From Candidatus Thiodiazotropha endoloripes (GTDB taxonomy: Bacteria > Pseudomonadota > Gammaproteobacteria > Chromatiales > Chromatiaceae), in assembly GCF_001708965.1 (NCBI RefSeq), contig NZ_LVJW01000003.1, positions 806,001 to 870,000 on the forward strand: DNA of 64,000 nucleotides. The letters are read 5' to 3'. The position numbers and the translations under genes were made by a program. The notes beneath the pieces are model-generated. The model did not search any database. It was not told the origin of the DNA and saw nothing but the letters and a program-made list of their open reading frames with translations. Position 1 is the stretch's first letter. Each line of letters starts with the position of its first letter. Of this stretch, positions 1 to 8,758 are shown one piece after another.

Positions 1-1
1 T

Positions 2-154
2 GCTGCTGCATACGAGGCAGTAGTATTGCAATATATATCTGAAGTGAAAATCAATAAACCTATGCAGGAAGTGATCGTTTCCCTTATCGAAGCCGGAGCC
101 CACAAGATGGGACACGTAAAGTCATTAGCAGATCTATTATCACTGAAGGCGTAG
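2..154 (+). CDS. C-terminal 50 residues of an unidentified protein (5' truncated by window edge)
   Basis: An open frame runs in from the left edge and ends at TAG 152-154. The visible 50 residues are mainly helical-looking and soluble, with no cysteine pairs, membrane segment or motif I recognise. The composition is normal for a coding end and there is no internal stop. It lies just upstream of a decayed transposase, so it could be a host gene interrupted by the element or part of the accessory segment. No function is proposed. Confidence 0.4.
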   Translation, partial: AAAYEAVVLQYISEVKINKPMQEVIVSLIEAGAHKMGHVKSLADLLSLKA

Positions 155-273
155 AAAGCATCAATGACTTGGAGTAGCCTAGGCCAAATCTGAACAATCC
201 CCTGAATAGATATGGGTTGCCGGTTTTGATTGAAGTCTGAACTTTTGTCAAAATAACTCAAGAGGTAACCCTC

Positions 274-1105
274 ATGATCAATAGTAACGAAAGAATCATT
301 AAACGCAACGTTGGTCTGCTGAATCTGGTTGAAGAACTCAATAAGGTCTCCCAGGCTTGCAAAGTCATGGGGCTGTCGAGAGACGCCTTTTATTGATATA
401 AAACGGTTGTAGAGGAAGGTGGTGTTGAAGTACTTTTGGATAAAAATGACACCAAGCCCAATATCAAGAATCACATCGATGAGGCCAGAGAGGCGGCTGC
501 CTGTCTGTGATTGATTCTCCTGCCCATGACAAGACTCGTACGAGTACCGAGATTAAGAAACTTGGTGTATTTGTATCCGGCCGTAGTGTTCGTCACATCT
601 GGTTGTTTCATGGTCTGTCGAATATCAAGTATCGTCTTAAGGTGCTGGAAGTGAAAATGGCTGAGGTAGGCCTGGTGTTAACGGAGGCCCAGTTGCAGGT
701 GCTGGAAGAGAAAAAGCTGGATGATGAAGCCTGTAATAAAGCAAAATGGCCCATCCAGGCTATCTAGGTTCACAAGACACTTTCTACCTCGGCACCCTGA
801 AAGGTGATGGACGGGTTTATCAGCAGGCCTTTGTGGATACCTAATCTGGTGATCAATGGCATTGAGCATGCCAAGACACGGGTCAAATCGCCGCAGACCG
901 ATGGTATCTGCGAGCGCTTCCACAAGCCATTCTGCAGGAGTTTTAACAGGTAACGTTACGTAAGAAGATCTATTCGGACCTCGAATCACTGCAGACGGAT
1001 CTGAACGAATGGCTCCAATGCTACAATTATGATCGCACCCATCAGGGGAAGATGTGCTGTGGTTGCACACCTATGATAACCTGGGAAAAAGGCAAACAAA
1101 TCTGA
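274..1105 (+). pseudogene. Decayed IS481-like transposase
   Basis: The reading frame starts at ATG 274 with an N-terminal helix-turn-helix region (AxxVMGLSRDAFY-like) typical of IS481-family integrase-fold transposases. It hits a stop at 394-396, and further pieces recover in other frames: a block around 507-767 (RSVRHIWLFHGL, then LTEAQLQVLEE) and a C-terminal block ending near 1105 with the SPQTDGICERFHK and YNRTHQG-like stretches of the rve catalytic core. Between about 770 and 870 much of the catalytic core is missing, so this is an inactivated copy with stops, frameshifts and an internal deletion. The family call rests on motif order that I recognise; a comparison with ISfinder would settle it. 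Confidence 0.75.
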
Positions 1106-1134
1106 CAGGAGAAGTTCTTGAATTGAACTTAAGA

Positions 1135-1168
1135 TGACAGTCACTTCCGGATAATCCGGTAACTGTCA
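1135..1168. repeat. Likely right terminal repeat of the IS481-like remnant
   Basis: TGACAGT at 1135-1141 pairs with ACTGTCA at 1162-1168, enclosing a 13-base palindrome CCGGATAATCCGG at 1147-1159. It sits about 30 bases after the last recognisable transposase codon, where the right end of such an element is expected. I found no matching left end between 155 and 273, so the element is not intact. Confidence 0.45.
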
Positions 1169-1231
1169 GATCAGGTCGCTATTACTACAAGCTCTGGAAA
1201 GTCAAGCATATCAAAGCAACATTGTAAGTAT

Positions 1232-1263
1232 TGTGGTCAAGTCATTTTGACCACAGTTTTTTG
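1232..1263 (+). terminator. Rho-independent terminator
   Basis: A perfect 9-bp stem (TGTGGTCAA at 1232-1240, TTGACCACA at 1247-1255) with a 6-base loop is followed by G and six T. It lies downstream of the IS remnant and reads on the + strand. Confidence 0.7.
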
Positions 1264-1603
1264 TTCTTTCCGGTACTGCTCATAACTACTCTGTGTGCTA
1301 TTCCTTCATTGTGAATATGCGGCCTCTAATTGACATATATAGAGAGTAATACAGCTTGATAACTAGTACTGTGCTTCCATCGTTGCCACGCAATCTAACA
1401 TATACCCTTAGAGTCAACACTAACGGAGTTTATCGGAACATGTGACTATAGCATTTACATTACCCCTACATCTCAGCCTCACATTATACAAGACCCTCAA
1501 CCCCTACCACTCTCCAATAGTATTATTATGGAACATGGTAAGGGTTTTGTACGACGAGTATTATCTGTCTGATTCGCAAATATGGGAGATAAGTCTTGTT
1601 ATC
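1264..1603. other. Gene-free AT-rich stretch
   Basis: No ORF with coding character, tRNA or clear hairpin was seen between the terminator and the end of the primase-helicase gene. It may contain the boundary between the IS remnant and the island, but I could not find a copy of the tRNA-Ile 3' end here that would mark an attachment site. Confidence 0.4.
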
Positions 1604-4396
1604 CTAATGGGCCTGATTTGACAGGGGTTTACGCCTAAGGAAAGATTGTCCATTTGAAGGTCTAGTCCACTCATATTGAAGCTTCTCTACTCGCTTTATT
1701 GCATCTCTCCAGGTACGACTATTTGTCTGTGTGATGCCAAGAAATTTTGTAATGCTCTTGATAGAGCACTTTCCTTCAGAATCAGGAAGAGAATTAAGAT
1801 AAGCAATTATCCTCTCTGCTATATCTAATACTGCATCAGAGATACCATGCAGAGCTAAGTGTTTTGGGGTGTATACCATCTTTTTTGCATTGGGCATGAC
1901 ACTTAGCAGGAGGTTCATTGCGTGTTCTTCTTTATGCAAAACCCAGCATATCATATTGCCTGCTTTTCCATTGATCACGTGCCGCATATTACCCCTGGAT
2001 AGCCCCTGATACAGAATGTCAGCCTGTAGACTATCAGATACTCTCTTGATCTCTTTATTGTCCACTGAATAGGCCAAATCTCTGCTTTGTCCAACTATTG
2101 AGGCAGCTATCTCGGAGGGATCACGATAGATCACCCCTAGAGTCACAGCATATTTGACATGTGAGTAGAGATTACTCCCTCGCTCGTTGCCCCAGGTAAT
2201 CACATGACAGCGCTCCCTGAATCCAAGTCCAAGGGTGTCTAAATATTCCAATATCTGGGTTTTGTAATTGACATCATTCCGGTCTTTGTACGTAAAAACC
2301 AGGAAGTCTTCCCCGGTAGGTATCAGCTTTGGCACAATATGCCCTAGCTCTTTCAAATAGAGGTTACTCTCAGCTGTTTGTCGGAATTCCTGACTCAGAT
2401 AGTCCCTACTGCTTTTCACGGGCGCATGATACAAAGTAACGTTCTCATAGTCTTTCTGAATATGTCCAATATCACCCAACTTGACGCTCTTGTCATACTG
2501 CATTAGCTGGTTTACTTCAGCGCTGGCATCCAACACTACTATCTTTTTCACTTCATCCGGTACAACCACTTCAAAGTTGATATAAGCCTTATTACTGTGC
2601 GCTCGAATCAGTTTCCCGCTGGAACCAGCTTGCTCAACTAATCGTTCCAGGTTTGTTGATCCACTCTTGCCAAGTATCGTTTTCAAACATCTGAGATAGA
2701 TCATTCGATCATCTGAAAAATCCGGCATATCTATCTCTGATTCATACTGTTCAGGATCCAATCGAACTTTTACTGTCTCAAGATAACTGTCCATATAATC
2801 ATACTGCTCTTCAAACCCTTTTCTAACACGTCCCTCGGCCTTTCTGGTCTGATAGATGTCTTTCCATTTAGCAATATCCCCTCTAACCTGATCAATATCC
2901 AGGTAGTTACCTTGGGTGGTAACCAGCGCTTCGTCCCATACGATCAGATCCCTTTTACGACCCTGAAAGTAGAGGTATCTATCAGGATTGGTGAATCTAT
3001 GTTGAACACGACCATGAGCTAACAGTAAGAATTGATACTCTTCAGCTTCTGTTATATCAATTGAGGGGATCTCTTTGTGTATATGTCCTGATGAATGCAA
3101 TAAACCTATGTCCGTTTCAGGTATCCCGTCTTCAATCATTGAGTTTTTGAGCGATGCCAGATCTTCGATTCGTTCAGCGCAATAGGCTACTGAGGTTTCT
3201 AGATCTTTGTGATAGATGGAGCTTACAAAGCTACGGAAAGTCGTGGTCTTACCCATCCCAGTAGGCAGTGGGTAAGCTACTCTAATGGGCTTACTCGAAT
3301 AAGCGGCATAGGCTAAGCCTTCTGTGATCGCCCAAATTGCTCTTGCGTGAGTAGTATTTACCTGATTATCGTATTTTGTAAGAAGGTTGCAAGTTCGCTC
3401 AAAAGTATTGTGAGTAAGTTCCAGCGCTTTAGATTGATACTCGTCCTCGACTAGTAGTGCCAGATCATCAGCGGTAATCCTGATATCCTGCTTTTTTTCG
3501 GGATCTGCAGTGGGATTTATCCCCGCAAGATATCGGAGCTTACCGATGCCAGCCTTGTTCGGATGGTCATCTCGGATACTTTCAACAACCCTGTAAAAGG
3601 TCTCTTGATCATACTTATCAGGTGCTTGTTGGCTCCACTCATCAAGCGTATCAATGACTTCTACAGAACGCCCATAGGTATTTAAGGCCGCAGCAATTGC
3701 CTCCACCCATTCTGCACGGGTGCAACTAGGGTCAATTTTTTCAAGATAAAGGCTCAGCTCATCTTTTTGCGGTGACCAAGTTGAAATCTGTGTTTGTTCT
3801 GGCTGCTCAGGAACAATTTTGTCAGGTATCTTCACCGTGTGAGGATTGAAACGGTGATTGCCTGGTGGCACCTCATGAAGAAATGATTCACCATCCAGAA
3901 TGTATTTGGGATACAACCATTTCTGGGCAGGATTCTTTCCTGCAGGATCCAGTGGACCGAGCAGATCGTTGAAGTGATCCCACACCGCTCTATGGTGTGC
4001 TACTGCATCTACACCAACCAGTGGTTCGAGATACGGGATGACTACCCTCATTCTTGGAATCGCCTGGGTATGCTTAGCTGTTGTGTGGATTAAGCACTCG
4101 ATGTCGAGTTCACTCAACACACCTCGAATCAGCTCAAAACTGGCATGGCCATCATCAATATCCAAAACCACTCCGTAGATCAAATCCATGTTTGAATGGG
4201 CAGCCGAATCCAAATCCTTGAACGTACAGAGGGTGTAAGCTTGTGTATTGTGTTCTTTTAAAGTCTGAGTCACTTCGTCTACGGGATGTATATCATCCAT
4301 AGAGATCAGGCTCTGGGCTAGATTATCCACTACTACCGCCTCATTGGGCTGAGAGTGGACATTGTTAAATACTGTTATAACTAATTGATTATTCAT
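1604..4396 (-). CDS. Primase-helicase fusion (AEP-type primase, PriCT-like region, SF2-like ATPase)
   Basis: 930 residues. Near the N-terminus GVVLDIDDG (residues 75-83) gives the acidic hhDhD motif I of archaeo-eukaryotic primases, followed by a basic HTTAKHTQ..PRMR stretch (104-117) like the second catalytic block. Residues about 215-295 (AEWVEAIAAALNTYG, DEWSQQAPDKYD) resemble the primase C-terminal PriCT_2 region. A Walker A (LPTGMGKTT, 377-385) and a Walker B of DEAx type (LIVWDEA, 484-490) then indicate a helicase/ATPase module, and the last 70 residues look like a winged-helix domain. Such fusions prime and open the element's own replication origin in satellites and plasmids. Length and domain order fit; exact family membership is inferred. 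It is transcribed in the same direction as the small gene and integrase. Confidence 0.65.
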   Translation of the reverse strand: MNNQLVITVFNNVHSQPNEAVVVDNLAQSLISMDDIHPVDEVTQTLKEHNTQAYTLCTFKDLDSAAHSNMDLIYGVVLDIDDGHASFELIRGVLSELDIECLIHTTAKHTQAIPRMRVVIPYLEPLVGVDAVAHHRAVWDHFNDLLGPLDPAGKNPAQKWLYPKYILDGESFLHEVPPGNHRFNPHTVKIPDKIVPEQPEQTQISTWSPQKDELSLYLEKIDPSCTRAEWVEAIAAALNTYGRSVEVIDTLDEWSQQAPDKYDQETFYRVVESIRDDHPNKAGIGKLRYLAGINPTADPEKKQDIRITADDLALLVEDEYQSKALELTHNTFERTCNLLTKYDNQVNTTHARAIWAITEGLAYAAYSSKPIRVAYPLPTGMGKTTTFRSFVSSIYHKDLETSVAYCAERIEDLASLKNSMIEDGIPETDIGLLHSSGHIHKEIPSIDITEAEEYQFLLLAHGRVQHRFTNPDRYLYFQGRKRDLIVWDEALVTTQGNYLDIDQVRGDIAKWKDIYQTRKAEGRVRKGFEEQYDYMDSYLETVKVRLDPEQYESEIDMPDFSDDRMIYLRCLKTILGKSGSTNLERLVEQAGSSGKLIRAHSNKAYINFEVVVPDEVKKIVVLDASAEVNQLMQYDKSVKLGDIGHIQKDYENVTLYHAPVKSSRDYLSQEFRQTAESNLYLKELGHIVPKLIPTGEDFLVFTYKDRNDVNYKTQILEYLDTLGLGFRERCHVITWGNERGSNLYSHVKYAVTLGVIYRDPSEIAASIVGQSRDLAYSVDNKEIKRVSDSLQADILYQGLSRGNMRHVINGKAGNMICWVLHKEEHAMNLLLSVMPNAKKMVYTPKHLALHGISDAVLDIAERIIAYLNSLPDSEGKCSIKSITKFLGITQTNSRTWRDAIKRVEKLQYEWTRPSNGQSFLRRKPLSNQAH

Positions 4397-4539
4397 ATAT
4401 TCTCCTTAGTTAGAACTCCTACATAAACGTCAGATAGCAGGCAAAAAACACTGTCTGTTATCTGTATTGAGGGTATGTGGAAGACATACCCCCATCATTA
4501 AAAAACATCCTGTTCCAAACTCCCTGATTAAGTGTGATT

Positions 4540-4767
4540 TCAAGCTACAAATTTTGTCTTTAGTCCGAGGCGTTTCATATATTGACTGACCTTGGGCTGA
4601 TTCCATCGAGTACCATTTATTGTGGTGATGCCTAGTGTATTTAGTCCTTCAGCTATTCCGTTCTGCCCATTCCCTAAATCAATCAGTTTCTGGATAGCAT
4701 CCTCGATAGCAGCCAATTTTTGATCGTTAATCTCACGTCGATGCTTCCAATAAAGTTCAAATCCCAT
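4540..4767 (-). CDS. Small recombinase-like DNA-binding protein, possible island regulator
   Basis: 75 residues from the ATG at 4767. I preferred this to the upstream start at 4866 because a GGGGGT ribosome site lies about seven bases before it, and the extra 33 residues look non-coding. The sequence has a helical N-terminus followed by a turn of the form GxAEGLNTLGITTxxGTRWNQPKVSQYMKR, which is like the recombinase/resolvase-type helix-turn-helix found in short regulators. Its position between integrase and primase suggests a regulator or excisionase of the element (inference). No other function is evident. Confidence 0.5.
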   Translation of the reverse strand: MGFELYWKHRREINDQKLAAIEDAIQKLIDLGNGQNGIAEGLNTLGITTINGTRWNQPKVSQYMKRLGLKTKFVA

Positions 4768-4983
4768 AATTACCCCCGTAATAAAATTAAAGTTGACAAA
4801 AGTATTGTATATGTGTAATCTACCGGTGAATAAGGACAAATGCGCCCTTAATGCAATTCTAATCAAACCTCAATATTATATCATAACATACTAATAATGT
4901 AAAGCTTTATGTATGGCTAATACGAGTAGTTTTATTCGTGTATGCCTGGCCCGTTGGGCGTGCGTATCATTTTCAGGGGGTTC

Positions 4984-6522
4984 TTATTCATTCCCGCGCC
5001 GTGGAGTTGGATGTGCTTGCGTCTCTGTCATTTGAGAAAATTCGTCATCGTAAGGTTCGAGGAATTCCAGATCGAATAGATCGTCAAGATAATGCTTGTC
5101 GTATTCGTCAATTGATAAGATCTTGTTGCGGTACAGAAAAGCATGTAAGTGCGTGTGGATATATGCGGCACCATCATTGCTCCAAGATTCTTCGAATTTT
5201 GCATAAATCTCAGATAGTTCAGGTGTAACTGCTCCAGTGCCTTCATAGAGGTTTTCTAGATCTAATCGGCTGATCCCTTTTCCGCTATCTCTGCTCCAGT
5301 CCCCTAGACTGGTAATCCAGGTGTAAAGACGGCTTGCTTCGTCTTTGTAGTTCGTAGCCTGGGATTTTATATAATGCTTCTTTGTGACGCCTTGCTGAGA
5401 GTGCCCTAATAGGCGGGATATCTGCGAATCCGATACATTCAGATCCTCTTCTAAATAAGTGGCATAGCTCCTTCTCAGGTCATGCGGGCTGAACTCTATA
5501 CCGGTTTTTTGAGTGATTTTTCTAAACTGCTTACGAAGATCGCCTATGTGTGAATAGTTGCCTCGGTTCGAGAAAACATAACCCGTTGGGGATTGGTCTG
5601 TGCTTCTAGCTAGTAGCATGGCATAGATCAGTGGTCCCATTGGAAGTGTATGATCTTTATTGCGCTTGGCTATAACAGTACAGGTTTTATCGTGAAAATT
5701 GACTTTATCCCATTTGAGTTTTTTAGCTTCACTATCACGGACGCCGGTAAACAGAAGGAATAGGAGGAGATCTCTGGCTGTCTCGTGGCATTCTGTAATG
5801 ATTGCCCGGATGAAATCAAAGAGTCGTTCTTGATTGACGAAACGCTCTTTAGGGGGAAGTGGTTTGCTTTCCTCTGCGGGGAGCTGGCTCATTGCTAAAA
5901 TGACGGGGTTTCGGTCCAATATGCCAATACCATTTATCTCTTTTCTTAGACCATGATTGCATATTGCCTTGAGGTATCGATTGCCTTTCTTGGCCTGCGC
6001 AGGATGGTTTTCTCTGATTGCTTTTTGGTAATAGATCTCGGCTATGTCTTCGGCGGTGATCGCTCGTACAGGGCGCCCTAGGAGGCCTGAAAAGAGGTTT
6101 TCAAGGACTGGTCGATACCATCTTTCTGTTGTCTCCGGTTTGTATTTGAAATAGTCCTCCATGAGTTCTCGCAACGTAAATTGTTGAACCGCATGCTGAG
6201 CGTTTAGTTGGTCTAGTTCTTGTTTTTGCTGAATTCTGTGTTGTACAGGATCTATCCCTGCTTTCATGAGTCTCTGGGTTTCTAAGGCCTTGTCTTTTGC
6301 GGAGTCGAGGGGTAGGGAAGGGTGGCGTCCCAAGGTGATCCTTCTGGACCTGCTGTTCTTGATACGTCCTTCGTAGATGAACGAAATCACGCCACTTTTT
6401 GAGACTTTAAGGCCAAACCCGGTTAGACCGCTATCGCGATAGAACGTATCTTTATCGGGTAACTCTTTCGCTCTGCCCTGAGTATTTGTCAGAGAGTTGA
6501 TGAAGGTCTTGTTGATATTCAT
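4984..6522 (-). CDS. P4-type tyrosine recombinase / integrase
   Basis: 512 residues. The N-terminus carries the DUF4102-like arm-binding domain (YRDSGLTGFGLKVSKSG, then RRITLGRHPSLPLDSAK). The catalytic core shows all expected residues: Arg262 (LLFTGVRDSEA), a Lys near 289, HxLR at 347-350, His374 (LLGHSQQGVT) and the nucleophile Tyr384 (KKHYIK). It therefore looks active. It begins 134 bases from the 3' end of tRNA-Ile, which is the likely attachment site. A C-terminal tail of about 120 residues after the catalytic Tyr, rich in acidic and aromatic residues, is longer than in most family members. The promoter should lie between 6523 and 6656. Confidence 0.9.
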   Translation of the reverse strand: MNINKTFINSLTNTQGRAKELPDKDTFYRDSGLTGFGLKVSKSGVISFIYEGRIKNSRSRRITLGRHPSLPLDSAKDKALETQRLMKAGIDPVQHRIQQKQELDQLNAQHAVQQFTLRELMEDYFKYKPETTERWYRPVLENLFSGLLGRPVRAITAEDIAEIYYQKAIRENHPAQAKKGNRYLKAICNHGLRKEINGIGILDRNPVILAMSQLPAEESKPLPPKERFVNQERLFDFIRAIITECHETARDLLLFLLFTGVRDSEAKKLKWDKVNFHDKTCTVIAKRNKDHTLPMGPLIYAMLLARSTDQSPTGYVFSNRGNYSHIGDLRKQFRKITQKTGIEFSPHDLRRSYATYLEEDLNVSDSQISRLLGHSQQGVTKKHYIKSQATNYKDEASRLYTWITSLGDWSRDSGKGISRLDLENLYEGTGAVTPELSEIYAKFEESWSNDGAAYIHTHLHAFLYRNKILSIDEYDKHYLDDLFDLEFLEPYDDEFSQMTETQAHPTPRRGNE

Positions 6523-6656
6523 CTGCGTCTACCAATATCCCGTGCTCTGGTGAGTAGAATAGCAGAAAAGTAGACGTTAAGTAGACAAAAAAGATGGATG
6601 ATAGGCCTTATGTGGTGGCCAAAGAGAGGCTAATTTAGACTTAACCACTTGATTTT

Positions 6657-6733
<77 letters not shown>

Positions 6734-6759
6734 GAAAACGGCAGGATTCTAACAGATCA

Positions 6760-6785
6760 CATCACCGCCGGTATAGCTGGTGATG
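6760..6785 (-). terminator. Possible weak terminator after rpoD
   Basis: CATCACC (6760-6766) and GGTGATG (6779-6785) form a 7-bp stem around a 12-base loop between the end of rpoD and the tRNA. There is no convincing T-run on the minus strand, so this may be only a transcript-end stabiliser. Confidence 0.3.
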
Positions 6786-6804
6786 ACCTATCTCCAATCC
6801 AGGT

Positions 6805-8655
6805 TTAATCGTTGTCGAGGAAGCTGCGGAGTCTGTCGGAGCGGGAAGGGTGACGCAGTTTGCGCAACGCCTTGGCTTCGATCTGACGGATACGCTCACG
6901 GGTGACGTCGAACTGTTTGCCCACCTCTTCCAGGGTGTGGTCGGTATTCATGTCGATGCCGAAGCGCATGCGCAATACTTTCGCTTCGCGGCTGGTGAGA
7001 CCGGCAAGCATGTTTTGGGTGGCTTCTCCCAGTCCCTCGGCGGTGGCCGATTCGATGGGGGATACCACACCGGAATCTTCGATGAAGTCGCCAAGATGGG
7101 AGTCTTCATCGTCACCGATGGGGGTCTCCATGGAGATCGGCTCTTTGGCGATCTTCAGTACCTTGCGGATCTTGTCTTCCGGCATCTCCATGCGTTCCGC
7201 CAGCTCTTCCGGAGTGGCTTCGCGGCCCATCTCCTGGATCATCTGGCGCGAAATACGGTTCAGCTTGTTGATCGTCTCGATCATGTGTACCGGAATACGG
7301 ATAGTACGGGCCTGGTCCGCAATGGAGCGGGTGATGGCCTGACGGATCCACCAGGTGGCGTAGGTCGAGAATTTGTAGCCGCGACGATATTCGAACTTAT
7401 CCACCGCCTTCATCAGGCCGATATTGCCTTCCTGGATCAGGTCGAGGAACTGCAGGCCCCGGTTGGTGTACTTCTTGGCGATCGAGATCACCAGTCGAAG
7501 GTTGGCTTCGACCATCTCTTTTTTAGCACGGCGGGCTTTCGCTTCACCGATCGACATCTTGCGATTGGTCTCTTTGACCTCACCGATGCTCAGCTGGCAA
7601 TCGGCTTCGATGGCAACCAGACGCTTCTGGGTGCGCAGAATCTCTTCTTTGTGCTCTTGCAGGGCTTCCGCATAGGATTTGCCGCTGTTCAGCTGGTCTT
7701 CGATCCACTCCAGATTGGTCTCGTTGTCCGGGAAGGAGGCGATGAACTCTTTACGTGGCATGCGCGCCTTGTCCACGCAGAGATGCATGATAATGCGTTC
7801 CTGGTTACGGATGCGCTCGATGATGTCTCTCAGGGTGGCGACCAGGAGATTGAAGGTAGCGGGCACCAGTTTGAATTCGAGGAATGTCTCGGAGACGCTA
7901 TCCACCGTTTTCTGGGTTTTGCTGTTGGCCCGGCCGTTCTTTTTCAGTGAGGTGCAGAGGGCGTTGTAGCGCTTGCGCAGCTCTTTGGCCTTGGCAGCGA
8001 CTTCCTCCGGGTCCGGACCGGTATTCTCCGGTTCGTCATCTTCAGAGTCGTCGTCATCGTTGTTGTTTGCCTGGTTGTCCCCGTTGGCTTCCTCTTTCAG
8101 GGCCTGGGGCTGTACCGGGGTGGGGATCTCATCCGGTTCGTTGGGATCGATGAAACCACTGGTGATATCTGCCAGACGGGCCTCACCCTCTTCAACCTTT
8201 TCCAGCTGGGTGCAGAGCAGATCGACAGTGGGAGGGAAGGTGGCCAGGGCGGCGGAGACCTGATTCAGGCCCTCTTCAATACGTTTGGCGATACGCAGTT
8301 CGCCTTCACGGGTGAGCAGTTCCACGGTACCCATCTCACGCATATACATGCGTACCGGGTCGGTGGTGCGGCCAAATTCGCTGTCGACGCTGGCCAGGGC
8401 GGCTGCAGCAGCCTCTGCGGCATCCTCGTCGGTGGTGACAGCCGAGTCGCTCAGGGTGTTGTCTTCAAGGTCAGGTGCAGACTCATGGACAGTGATGCCC
8501 ATGTCATTGATCATCCTAATGATATCCTCGATTTGTTCAGGCTCAACGATGCCTTCAGGAAGGTGATCATTAACTTCCGCGTAAGTAAGGAAACCCTGTT
8601 CTTTACCTTTTGCAATCAGTTGTTTTAATTGAGATTGCTGCTGTTCCTGGTTCAT
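6805..8655 (-). CDS. rpoD: RNA polymerase primary sigma factor (sigma-70)
   Basis: 616 residues, the usual size of gammaproteobacterial RpoD. Region 1.1 is at the N-terminus. Region 1.2 starts near [17 protein letters not shown], followed by the non-conserved region with a strongly acidic N/D/E stretch. Regions 2.1-2.4 ([41 protein letters not shown]) and region 4.2 ([20 protein letters not shown]) are well preserved. It directs core RNA polymerase to housekeeping promoters. It is the last gene of the macromolecular synthesis operon after dnaG, 103 bases downstream of that gene, a gap that may hold its own promoter. Confidence 0.98.
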   Translation of the reverse strand: MNQEQQQSQLKQLIAKGKEQGFLTYAEVNDHLPEGIVEPEQIEDIIRMINDMGITVHESAPDLEDNTLSDSAVTTDEDAAEAAAAALASVDSEFGRTTDPVRMYMREMGTVELLTREGELRIAKRIEEGLNQVSAALATFPPTVDLLCTQLEKVEEGEARLADITSGFIDPNEPDEIPTPVQPQALKEEANGDNQANNNDDDDSEDDEPENTGPDPEEVAAKAKELRKRYNALCTSLKKNGRANSKTQKTVDSVSETFLEFKLVPATFNLLVATLRDIIERIRNQERIIMHLCVDKARMPRKEFIASFPDNETNLEWIEDQLNSGKSYAEALQEHKEEILRTQKRLVAIEADCQLSIGEVKETNRKMSIGEAKARRAKKEMVEANLRLVISIAKKYTNRGLQFLDLIQEGNIGLMKAVDKFEYRRGYKFSTYATWWIRQAITRSIADQARTIRIPVHMIETINKLNRISRQMIQEMGREATPEELAERMEMPEDKIRKVLKIAKEPISMETPIGDDEDSHLGDFIEDSGVVSPIESATAEGLGEATQNMLAGLTSREAKVLRMRFGIDMNTDHTLEEVGKQFDVTRERIRQIEAKALRKLRHPSRSDRLRSFLDND

Positions 8656-8758
8656 CTTCTACCTTGTTGTGAGACGAGGTTGGTTATGCCGAGACTGAAC
8701 TCGCCATATTAGCACATTTTCATATTGTTGCACTAGCTACAGATTGGGATGCTCTGGT

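Larger units (their letters stand above)
1604..6656. mobile_element. Integrase-proximal part of a P4-like satellite or genomic island at tRNA-Ile
   Basis: Three leftward genes (tyrosine integrase, small DNA-binding protein, primase-helicase) follow directly from the 3' end of tRNA-Ile(CAT). The order int, small regulator, primase/helicase is the usual one at the integrase end of P4-type satellites and related islands. The segment is visibly richer in A+T than the rpoD region to its right. No second copy of the tRNA 3' end was found to the left within the window, so either the element extends past the left edge or its far end was lost. No capsid, packaging, defence or cargo gene is visible. 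Confidence 0.6.

Noticed and set aside
4938-5246. Small frames within the integrase C-terminal region on either strand
   Set aside because: They overlap the integrase gene in other frames with no motif or ribosome site.
1-6656. Second attachment site for the island
   Set aside because: I looked for a copy of the tRNA-Ile 3' end (for example CTAGGACTCGAACC) in the left part and found none, so no att pair is called.
6850-7950. Rightward 366-residue open frame
   Set aside because: It is antisense to the highly conserved rpoD coding sequence and has no motif; a shadow frame produced by codon bias.
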